Below, piece after piece: positions 7,106 to 14,625 of a DNA stretch of 17,480 nucleotides. Below the pieces are notes generated by a model, which did not search any database, had not been told where the DNA came from, and saw only the letters and a list, made by a program, of their open reading frames with translations. Position numbers and translations under genes: made by a program. Within the stretch, counting starts at the first letter, position 1; each line of letters begins with the position of its first letter. The stretch spans positions 1 to 17,480 of the forward strand of contig PWOG01000178.1 of assembly GCA_003557565.1 (NCBI GenBank), read 5' to 3'. The stretch is from Desulfobulbaceae bacterium. Lineage in GTDB: Bacteria; Desulfobacterota; Desulfobulbia; Desulfobulbales; Desulfurivibrionaceae.

Positions 7106-7106
<1 letters not shown>
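6519..7106 (-). CDS. trpG: Anthranilate synthase component II (glutamine amidotransferase)
   Basis: The protein has 195 residues, typical of a stand-alone TrpG/PabA class I amidotransferase. The catalytic nucleophile is Cys79 in GVCLGHQ, with His168 and Glu170 in QFHPES. The N-terminus MIVVIDNYDSFTYNIVQ and the oxyanion segment ISPGP are typical. It supplies ammonia from glutamine to TrpE. Its ATG overlaps the trpE stop (TGATG at 7108-7104), so the two subunits are translationally coupled. The same protein could in principle also serve folate synthesis as PabA; the position beside trpE makes TrpG the better name. The 267-bp gap to trpD contains element P3. Confidence 0.94.
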
Positions 7107-8632
<1,526 letters not shown>

Positions 8633-8651
8633 GCTAGAATCCCGCAGTGAC

Positions 8652-8685
8652 AAAAAAAGCCACAGCTCCCAGGGGCGCCATGGCT
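8652..8685 (-). terminator. Intrinsic terminator in the trpE leader (candidate attenuator)
   Basis: On the minus strand AGCCATGGC pairs with GCTGTGGCT (9 bp, two G-U wobbles) around a 10-nt loop, followed directly by seven T residues. It ends 20 nt before the trpE ATG and lies downstream of the promoter at 8700-8728. It could terminate rpsT read-through, attenuate trp transcription, or both. No tandem Trp codons and no clear antiterminator are visible. Confidence 0.6.
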
Positions 8686-8699
8686 TTCGCTGATCAATG

Positions 8700-8728
8700 A
8701 TAATATCTCAAGGCCGGAAATTTGCCAA
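8700..8728 (-). promoter_or_regulatory. Candidate sigma-70 promoter of the trp operon
   Basis: On the minus strand TTGGCA (8728-8723) and TATTAT (8705-8700) are separated by exactly 17 bp. Transcription would begin near 8692, leaving a leader of about 60 nt that contains the terminator hairpin before trpE. The match to consensus is good; use is inferred. Confidence 0.65.
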
Positions 8729-8796
8729 CCTCGCAAAAAAACTTCAGCCCTGTCGGACGACGATGAGAAGACAGCAAGTTACAGTAAATGTCCGGT

Positions 8797-8822
8797 CGCC
8801 GGTGCGATGGTGAGCGCCGGCG
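8797..8822 (-). other. Stem-loop just downstream of rpsT
   Basis: CGCCGG (8797-8802) and CCGGCG (8817-8822) form a perfect 6-bp GC stem eight bases after the rpsT stop. No T-tract follows it on the minus strand, so it may stabilise the mRNA end or be a weak terminator. Confidence 0.35.
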
Positions 8823-8829
8823 GCAAAAA

Positions 8830-9102
8830 TCAGGCATTCCGGGCAAAGTTGTTAACCCGGCGGCTCAACCGTGAGATTTTGCGGGCGGCGGTATTGCGGT
8901 GGAGCACACCCTGGTTGACCGCTCGGGCGATCCTGGGAACCGCGGCCTGCAAAGCCTCGCGGGCCTGCTCGGGGGAGTTGGCACCAATCGCCTCATCAAT
9001 ACGGCGGACCAGGGTTTTGAGCCGCGAGCGGTTAGCCCGGTTACGCTCACGCCGGACCGCATTCTGCCGATTTCTTTTCATTGCCGACTTGTGGTTCGCC
9101 AA
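8830..9102 (-). CDS. rpsT: 30S ribosomal protein S20
   Basis: The protein has 90 residues and begins with the signature M(A)NHKSAMKRNRQN, followed by a basic helical repertoire typical of S20, a 16S rRNA-binding primary assembly protein. The start is TTG at 9102: AAGGAG lies 8 nt upstream and S20 homology begins exactly there. An in-frame ATG at 9123 would place the Shine-Dalgarno sequence inside the coding region and add seven non-homologous residues. A strong promoter lies about 90 bp upstream. The gene stands alone, upstream of and in the same direction as the trp genes. Confidence 0.96.
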   Translation of the reverse strand: MANHKSAMKRNRQNAVRRERNRANRSRLKTLVRRIDEAIGANSPEQAREALQAAVPRIARAVNQGVLHRNTAARKISRLSRRVNNFARNA

Positions 9103-9165
9103 AGTCACATCTCCTTGCTGCAAAAATATATGTTCTTGGATGGTTAGACCGATGCAAAAGAGAGT

Positions 9166-9194
9166 TTTATAACGTTAACCGCGCCGACTGTCAA
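9166..9194 (-). promoter_or_regulatory. Near-consensus sigma-70 promoter of rpsT
   Basis: On the minus strand TTGACA (9194-9189) is followed after exactly 17 bp by TATAAA (9171-9166). Transcription would start near 9159, giving a leader of about 57 nt before the TTG start. The strength of the match fits a ribosomal protein gene. Confidence 0.8.
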
Positions 9195-9260
9195 GCGGCA
9201 AGAAACAAAATTCTGCGATTCTTCTCCCGGTGAACGGATCAGTCCGAAAATATAATGGTA

Positions 9261-9371
9261 GTAACCGTTCAGCAGCACCGCAGATTCGGACGATCAGCCA
9301 GGCTTGAGTACCCTGTGTACGCTGCGCCTGGCTGATCGTCCGAATCTTCTGCGGCACTGCTGAACGGTTAC
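9261..9371 (-). repeat. Palindromic repeat element P4 (111 bp)
   Basis: The ends are GTAACCGTTCAGCAG and CTGCTGAACGGTTAC. The arms pair over about 45 bp with a 3-nt insertion and two mismatches. The tip is GTAC-CCTGT-GTAC (9308-9320). Its reverse complement shares the GTGCCGCAG block, the GCGTAC tip and the GATCG-CCG spacing with P1, P3 and P5 but has distinct outer bases, so it belongs to a second subfamily with P2. The flank CCCGTTGGATCAACAG (9376-9391) matches the P2 flank in reverse complement. It lies between the divergent rpsT and cdaA genes. Confidence 0.85.
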
Positions 9372-9774
9372 GGCCCGTTGGATCAACAGATTGCTGACTC
9401 TGCTGAACGTTTACCAAAGGTCTGGCAAATACCAATTCTGGCAAAAAATCGCCAAGCTCACTGGCCGGCAACGCAAAAACCACGAGTTGCAGCGCATGAC
9501 GGGCGCCCCCACGGCCGTTGACCATGACGGCCATCATATATGTCATAACACCCCACCGGCAATCATTTATTTGCAGAAAAATCAAACACCCCCTTGCCCA
9601 CACAGGGTTCCATCGGCTATTGTACATAACCAAGACAGCATCGAACCTTTGTGTGCAAACCGGTTTGCGATTACCACCCACCTACCACCGGCCGGCCACC
9701 CTGAGCAAGGATGCTGTGCCGCTTTCACTTTACGGTTACCGGTTTACCAACGATCTCAACGGTTTTTCGCCCAG
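9372..9774. other. Non-coding upstream region of cdaA
   Basis: About 400 bp with no recognisable protein. It begins with the conserved P4 flank and a further TGCTGAACGTTTACC edge-like unit (about 9401-9415). A small GGCCGT/ACGGCC stem (9513-9532) is visible. Open frames on both strands across this gap lack family features or a good ribosome binding site and are not called. It is presumably the cdaA leader and promoter region. Confidence 0.55.
9594..9623 (+). promoter_or_regulatory. Weak candidate promoter for cdaA
   Basis: TTGCCC (9594-9599) and TATTGT (9618-9623) are separated by 18 bp. It is the best plus-strand match I found in the gap but is only moderate, and would leave a leader of about 145 nt. 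Confidence 0.25.
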
Positions 9775-10566
9775 ATGCTAACAATTCTGACTTCACTGAG
9801 ATGGCAAGATGTACTCGATATCCTGATCGTTGCTTATCTCATTTACCGGGTCATGCTGCTGATCAGAGGCACCCGGGCCGTACAGATGCTGGTCGGTATC
9901 GCTGTCCTGATCGTAATCTATTTTGCCGCCCGGGAGTTGGAGTTCCTGACCCTGTACTGGTTACTCGGTTCATTTTTAAGCTCGATCTTCCTGATTATCA
10001 TCATTATTTTTCAGCGGGATATCCGCCGGGCCCTTACTCAGTTCGGCCGCACTCCCTTCAGTAAATCCAGCGAGGAAACTCTCCATGTCCTGGCGGAAGT
10101 GGTCAAGGCCGCTTATCGTCTGGCCCGCAACCGGATCGGTGGCCTGATCGTCATTGAGCGCCGGACCGGACTCAAAGATTTTCTCGAATCGGGCCTGACC
10201 CTGAACGCCGATGTCAGCCACCAGCTGCTTTACTCCCTGTTTCTTCACGACTCACCGCTGCATGACGGGGCGGCGATCATCAGCAATGAGAAGATATCCG
10301 CCGCCGGCTGTTTTTTGCCCCTGACCAAAAACCCTTATATCAGCAAGCACCTGGGTACCCGTCACCGGGCCGCCATTGGCATTTCCGAGGAAACCGACGC
10401 GGTAGTGATCGTGGTTTCCGAAGAAACCGGCCGGGTCTCCCTGGCCCAGCACGGAGCCCTGACTCTTGATTTGGAAGAAAAGGCCCTGCGCCGACGGCTG
10501 GACAACATTTTTCTGCCCAAGGAATATATCTCTCCCAAATTATGGAAAAACTGGTTGAACAGATAA
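9775..10566 (+). CDS. cdaA: Diadenylate cyclase CdaA (c-di-AMP synthase)
   Basis: The protein has 263 residues. Three hydrophobic segments in residues about 12-85 form the membrane anchor, followed by a DAC domain with the catalytic DGA at 164-166 and RHR at 196-198 (GTRHRAAIGISEETDA). The family makes cyclic di-AMP from two ATP at the membrane. The ATG at 9775 starts the first membrane helix as in CdaA relatives; it has no strong Shine-Dalgarno sequence. A longer frame from 9391 is rejected because its added sequence comes from the intergenic repeat region. It overlaps cdaR by 25 nt and is followed by glmM, the same order as the cda-glm operon described in Firmicutes. Confidence 0.93.
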   Translation: MLTILTSLRWQDVLDILIVAYLIYRVMLLIRGTRAVQMLVGIAVLIVIYFAARELEFLTLYWLLGSFLSSIFLIIIIIFQRDIRRALTQFGRTPFSKSSEETLHVLAEVVKAAYRLARNRIGGLIVIERRTGLKDFLESGLTLNADVSHQLLYSLFLHDSPLHDGAAIISNEKISAAGCFLPLTKNPYISKHLGTRHRAAIGISEETDAVVIVVSEETGRVSLAQHGALTLDLEEKALRRRLDNIFLPKEYISPKLWKNWLNR

Positions 10567-11318
10567 AAAAACTCGCCACCACGGAGTTAACCGACTACTG
10601 GCCCAAGGATTGGGTATTGCGCCTGCTGGCCCTGTTCTTTGCCATTCTCCTGTGGTATTTCGTGGTCGGCGAAGACAAGGTCGACACGCACCTGCTGGTC
10701 CCGGTGGAGATAGTCAACCTGCCCCGTGACATGGTCATTGTCAACCAGTACAAGCAGCAACTTGAGGTCACCATCGCCGGCCCCCGGGGGCTGATCGACG
10801 GACTGCGGCGACAGAACATCACCCGCTCCATCAACCTGGCCGGGGCTCAACCCGGGACCATGGCCATCCGCAACGACCCGGAATCCTTGCCTTTTCCCCG
10901 GGGAATCGAAGTATTAAGGGTCCAGCCGGCCAATATAACCCTGGTCATCGACCATCTCATGGCAAGAGACCTGCCAGTGGAAGCGAATATAACCGGCCAG
11001 CCGGCCCCCGATTATGAACTGGTAAACGTACAACTGGAGCCGGAAACCATCAGCATCCGCGGTCCGGCTAACCAGCTGCAACGGTTTGATTACCTGCAAA
11101 CCACCTCCATCGACATAAGCGGCCTGGACAGTACCACCATCCGCCAGGTATCTCTGGTGCTCGACGAGGAAATGCTGGAACTGCTAGGCGAGACCATGGT
11201 TAACGTGCTGCTGGTCATCAGGGAAAAAGACCGGAGCCCGGAGGCGCTGGAATTACCGGAGGTTCTTCGCCAACCCAAGGACAACGCGGAACGGAACAAC
11301 CAGGAGCCCCAACCATGA
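10542..11318 (+). CDS. cdaR: CdaR/YbbR-domain regulator of CdaA
   Basis: The protein has 258 residues. One membrane helix (about 24-42, WVLRLLALFFAILLWYFVV) is followed by an extracytoplasmic region with two YbbR-like repeats (about 48-130 and 132-220) and a polar tail. In characterised systems CdaR contacts and modulates CdaA. The ATG at 10542 lies inside the end of cdaA, giving a 25-nt overlap. Its stop overlaps the glmM start by 4 nt (ATGA), so all three are probably co-translated. Proline- and glutamine-rich C-terminal residues look unstructured. Confidence 0.88.
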   Translation: MEKLVEQIKKLATTELTDYWPKDWVLRLLALFFAILLWYFVVGEDKVDTHLLVPVEIVNLPRDMVIVNQYKQQLEVTIAGPRGLIDGLRRQNITRSINLAGAQPGTMAIRNDPESLPFPRGIEVLRVQPANITLVIDHLMARDLPVEANITGQPAPDYELVNVQLEPETISIRGPANQLQRFDYLQTTSIDISGLDSTTIRQVSLVLDEEMLELLGETMVNVLLVIREKDRSPEALELPEVLRQPKDNAERNNQEPQP

Positions 11319-12673
11319 GAAGACTTTTCGGCACCGACGGAATCCGGGGGGAAGCCAATCTTTACCCGGTTACCACCGAAATCGCCATGCAGGTCGGCCG
11401 CGGCCTGGCCTTTCTAGTAAAGCAGCGAAGCCACCGCCACCGGATCGTCATTGGCAAGGATACCCGACTTTCCGGCTACATGATAGAAAATGCCCTGGCC
11501 GCCGGGATCTGTTCCATGGGAGTGGACATCCTCTTGGTGGGCCCCCTGCCCACCCCGGGCATCGCCTTTATCACCACCAGCATGCGCGCCGATGCCGGAG
11601 TGGTGATCTCCGCTTCCCACAACCCCTTTGCCGACAACGGCATCAAGATTTTCGCCGCCGACGGCTACAAGCTGCCCGACGACGAGGAACTGGCCATTGA
11701 GGATCTGATTTTCTCCCAGAAAATGGCCTCACTGCGTCCCACCGCCGAGGAAGTGGGAAGGGCTACCAGGATCGACGACGCCCGGGGACGTTATATAGTT
11801 TACCTGAAAAACGCCTTTCCCGCCGATTACAGCCTGGATGATCTCCATGTCGTGCTGGATTGCGCCCACGGCGCCGGCTACGGGGTGGCACCGCATGTAT
11901 TCAGCGAACTGGGGGCCAAAGTAACCACCATCGGAGTGGAACCCGACGGCACCAACATCAACCGGGACTGCGGGGCCCTGCGCCCTGAGGTCATGGCGGC
12001 CAAAGTACGCGAGGTGGGGGCGGATATCGGCCTGGCCCTGGACGGCGACGCCGACCGCCTGATGGTTGCCGACGAGCACGGGACGATCTTGGACGGTGAC
12101 CAGATCATGGCCATCTGCGCCGAAGACCTCCTGGCAAGCAAAAAGCTGCGCCACAAGACCCTGGTGGCCACCGTAATGAGCAATATCGGTCTGGACCAGT
12201 TCATGCGGGAGCGAGGCGGCCGGCTGGAGCGAACCCAGGTCGGCGACCGCTACGTGGTGGACCGGATGCGCACCAAAGGATACAATTTCGGCGGCGAACA
12301 ATCGGGACACCTGATCTTCCTTGACTACAACACCACCGGTGACGGGATTCTTGCCGCCCTGCGCCTGCTGGGGGTAATGCTCAAGGAGAACAAAAGGCTC
12401 TCCGAACTGGCCGGCAGAATGACCGCCATGCCCCAAATCCTGGAAAACGTTCGCCTGCCTCACCGGATTGCACCCTCCAGCATCAAAGGACTTGAGCAGC
12501 TGGTTACCGCCCGGGAAGCCGAACTTGGCGCTGAAGGACGGATTCTGATCCGCCCTTCGGGCACTGAACCCCTGATCCGGGTCATGGTTGAAGGCCCCGA
12601 CCAGACCAGAATCAGCCTGATGGCCGGAGAAATCTGCGAGCACATCCAGCAGCAGATGCCAGCCAAGGAATAA
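11315..12673 (+). CDS. glmM: Phosphoglucosamine mutase
   Basis: The protein has 452 residues, the normal length for GlmM. It starts MRRLFGTDGIRGEAN, has the phosphoserine loop ISASHNPFADNGIK (Ser101), the magnesium loop DGDADR from residue 243, the sugar-binding GGEQSGH and the phosphate-binding RPSGTEPLIRVMVEG. It converts glucosamine-6-phosphate to glucosamine-1-phosphate for UDP-GlcNAc and peptidoglycan or LPS synthesis. In several bacteria GlmM binds and inhibits CdaA, which suits this operon. The stop at 12671-12673 is followed within 10 bp by the leader of palindrome P5. Confidence 0.96.
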   Translation: MRRLFGTDGIRGEANLYPVTTEIAMQVGRGLAFLVKQRSHRHRIVIGKDTRLSGYMIENALAAGICSMGVDILLVGPLPTPGIAFITTSMRADAGVVISASHNPFADNGIKIFAADGYKLPDDEELAIEDLIFSQKMASLRPTAEEVGRATRIDDARGRYIVYLKNAFPADYSLDDLHVVLDCAHGAGYGVAPHVFSELGAKVTTIGVEPDGTNINRDCGALRPEVMAAKVREVGADIGLALDGDADRLMVADEHGTILDGDQIMAICAEDLLASKKLRHKTLVATVMSNIGLDQFMRERGGRLERTQVGDRYVVDRMRTKGYNFGGEQSGHLIFLDYNTTGDGILAALRLLGVMLKENKRLSELAGRMTAMPQILENVRLPHRIAPSSIKGLEQLVTAREAELGAEGRILIRPSGTEPLIRVMVEGPDQTRISLMAGEICEHIQQQMPAKE

Positions 12674-12704
12674 CGCTGAACGTAAGTAATCACGGGGGCC
12701 AAAG

Positions 12705-12815
12705 GGTAAGCGGTCACAGGGTGCCGCAGGTTGCGGCAAGCGGGACGGCGATGCGTACCTCAGTACGTGAGCCGGCCCGATCGCCGCTTTTGGCGGTGCC
12801 CTGTGATCGCTTACC
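12705..12815 (+). repeat. Palindromic repeat element P5 (111 bp)
   Basis: The ends are GGTAAGCG and CGCTTACC, with tip CGTAC-CTCA-GTACG (12754-12767). It matches P1 at most positions on both arms and is preceded by the same leader type (GTAAGTAATCACGGGGGCC from 12682). It fills most of the glmM-tlyA gap in the sense orientation and could form a long hairpin in the mRNA between them. Confidence 0.87.
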
Positions 12816-12861
12816 GCTGAACGGCTGCCACACCAATTGCGACCCAGTTGATGACCTGAAC

Positions 12862-13635
12862 ATGAAACAACGCCTGGACAGATTACTGGTGGCCCGGGGG
12901 CTGGCCCCCAGCCGACAGCGGGCCCAGGCCCTGATTGGCGCCGGCCTGGTAAGGGGAGAAAATGAGCAGGTGCTGGACAAGGCCGGCACTTTGCTGCCGG
13001 CGGACACTCCTCTCAAAGTCAAGGAGAACCCCTGTCCTTATGTCAGCCGGGGCGGTCTTAAACTGGCCGCCGCCCTGGACCATTTCGCCGTCGACCCCAC
13101 GGGCCTGGTAGTACTTGATGTCGGGGCTTCCACGGGCGGCTTCAGCGACTGTCTGCTGCAACGGGGTGCCGCCCGGGTTTACGCCGTGGATGTGGGCTAC
13201 GGCCAACTGGCCTGGAAAATACGCCAGGACGAGCGGGTGGTGGTCATGGAGCGGACCAACGCCCGCAGTTTGACCGCCGCCCATATCCCCGAAGCCATTG
13301 AGCTAATGGTTCTGGATGCCTCTTTTATCTCCCTGGAACTGCTGCTGCCCCCGCTTTTACCACTGCTTGCCGCCGACGCCCTGATCATCCCCCTGATCAA
13401 ACCGCAATTTGAAGTGGGCAAAGGGAAGGTCGGCAAAGGCGGGGTGATACGCGATGAAGCTTTGCGGCAGCAAGTAGTCAGCCGGTTCAAGGAATTTACC
13501 CAAAGCCTGGGCTTAACCTGGCAGGGAGTCATTACCTCGCCGGTGCCAGGCCCCAAAGGCAACCTGGAATTTCTGGCACTTTTAAAAGCCACGGGCTCGG
13601 AAATAGCTGCTATCCCGGCGGTCGGCAATTTATAA
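12862..13635 (+). CDS. tlyA: TlyA family rRNA 2'-O-methyltransferase (S4 and FtsJ-like domains)
   Basis: The protein has 257 residues. Residues 1-60 form an S4 RNA-binding domain (RLDRLLVARGLAPSRQRAQ), then SRGGLKL leads into a Rossmann methyltransferase with the SAM motif DVGASTGGF at 86-94, LDASFISLE (Asp152) and IKPQFEVGKGKVGKGGV (Lys180). TlyA proteins 2'-O-methylate rRNA; some family members have been reported as hemolysins. The ATG at 12862 fits the family N-terminus. Its ribosome binding site is weak, and a longer frame from 12721 would translate palindrome P5 and is rejected. It may be co-transcribed with glmM across P5. Confidence 0.92.
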   Translation: MKQRLDRLLVARGLAPSRQRAQALIGAGLVRGENEQVLDKAGTLLPADTPLKVKENPCPYVSRGGLKLAAALDHFAVDPTGLVVLDVGASTGGFSDCLLQRGAARVYAVDVGYGQLAWKIRQDERVVVMERTNARSLTAAHIPEAIELMVLDASFISLELLLPPLLPLLAADALIIPLIKPQFEVGKGKVGKGGVIRDEALRQQVVSRFKEFTQSLGLTWQGVITSPVPGPKGNLEFLALLKATGSEIAAIPAVGNL

Positions 13636-13680
13636 TTATTCATTTCGTTTCACCGCCCCGCAAGGCTTTCAATTTTCACG

Positions 13681-13699
13681 GGTTAACATTCAGTTAACC
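13681..13699. repeat. Perfect inverted repeat GGTTAAC-ATTCA-GTTAACC
   Basis: Seven-base arms around a 5-nt spacer, 46 bp after the tlyA stop and followed by ATTTT. It could be a weak terminator or a dimeric regulator's binding site. Base pairing is seen; the role is unknown. Confidence 0.5.
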
Positions 13700-13807
13700 A
13701 TTTTCGCAAGATATCCTTCCAGCGTAAAAACCTGAAGCGGAAAAACAGGCAGCTAAAACCAGGCGTTCACTTTGCATCGCTCTCCATCCCGTAGTGAGGG
13801 CTGAGTG

Positions 13808-13836
13808 TTGACTTGCCGTATGGTTGATGCTAGCCT
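13808..13836 (+). promoter_or_regulatory. Candidate promoter of the SH3-domain gene
   Basis: TTGACT (13808-13813) and TAGCCT (13831-13836) are separated by 17 bp. The -35 is good and the -10 poor. It would give a leader of about 80 nt before the ATG at 13926. Confidence 0.4.
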
Positions 13837-13925
13837 TAATTTATGATGGCCTCGCGAAAAACCGCTAAACGTATCATTCGTCGTGGCAAATTTTGGTACA
13901 ACCATCTGATCAAAGGAGTTAGCCG

Positions 13926-14426
13926 ATGAAAAGTGATCAATCCCTGAAGATGCTGCCAAACAACCTGCTGCATTTTCCCCGCCTGGGCCTGTTTATCCTT
14001 GCCGCCGCCCTGCTGCTGATGCTCCCCGTCACCGCCAGCGCCGAATATGTCAGTGTCCAGCGGGACAAGGTCAACATCCGCTCCGGGCCCGGAACGGATC
14101 ACGAGATTGTTTGGGAAGTTTTTCGGGGCTATCCCCTGCGAATCACTCAACGTCAGGGCAACTGGGCCCGGGTGGTAGATTTCGAGGATGACCCGGGCTG
14201 GATCTACACCCCGCTGGTAGGCGCCGATAAACGGGTAATCGTACGAGTCGATGTCGCCAACATGCGGAAAGGACCGGGCACCGATTATGAGGTCCAGGCC
14301 AAGGTCAACTACGGCGTGATCTTCGAGCCTCTTGAACGGCGCCAGAACTGGATCAGACTCCGGCACAACGACGGCACCACCGGCTGGATAAGCGCCAATT
14401 TGCTATGGCCCGACGATATTATTTAA
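13926..14426 (+). CDS. Secreted protein with two bacterial SH3-like domains
   Basis: The protein has 166 residues. Residues 1-39 resemble a signal peptide with a long n-region, a hydrophobic core (LFILAAALLLMLPV) and TASA before the mature chain. Two SH3_3-like repeats follow, about 40-98 (VNIRSGPGTDHEI ... GWIYTPL) and 102-163 (ANMRKGPGTDYEV ... GWISANLL), each with the GPGTD turn. Such domains commonly bind cell-wall peptides or assist envelope enzymes; no catalytic domain is present. AAAGGAG about 7 nt before the ATG is a good ribosome binding site. It is followed by a 199-bp gap and a response regulator, with no visible functional link. Confidence 0.82.
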   Translation: MKSDQSLKMLPNNLLHFPRLGLFILAAALLLMLPVTASAEYVSVQRDKVNIRSGPGTDHEIVWEVFRGYPLRITQRQGNWARVVDFEDDPGWIYTPLVGADKRVIVRVDVANMRKGPGTDYEVQAKVNYGVIFEPLERRQNWIRLRHNDGTTGWISANLLWPDDII

Positions 14427-14625
14427 TTATAAAGTCCAACAGTTCCGTTGCCAGCCTTGGTACATCGGGCCGGCACCATGACAGCCTCCTGCCGAAAACC
14501 TTAACGGAGCCCCGGCACTCAGCAAATCATGAAGCGCACTTTGGGAATAATCCAGGAGATTGATGATCCTGGCGGACGTTCACAATTAATCAGAAGGTTC
14601 CGATTATACGAGGGGAACACAAGCA

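Noticed and set aside
8633..8829. T-box or classical Trp leader peptide upstream of trpE
   Set aside because: The leader after the promoter is only about 60 nt, with no T-box sequence and no tandem TGG codons in a short ORF.
9175..9681. Minus-strand 168-residue frame across the rpsT-cdaA gap
   Set aside because: It reads through palindrome P4 and the rpsT promoter, lacks a ribosome binding site and any recognisable domain.
9391..9774. N-terminal extension of CdaA by 128 residues
   Set aside because: CdaA family proteins begin at the first membrane helix; the extension is translated intergenic and repeat-flank sequence.
12721..12861. 47-residue N-terminal extension of TlyA
   Set aside because: It is translated from palindrome P5; the S4 domain starts at 12862.
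14427..14625. Sigma-54 or sigma-70 promoter directly before the response regulator
   Set aside because: The best -35/-10 pair (TTCACA/GATTAT) would start transcription at the ribosome binding site, and no GG-N10-GC type element was found.
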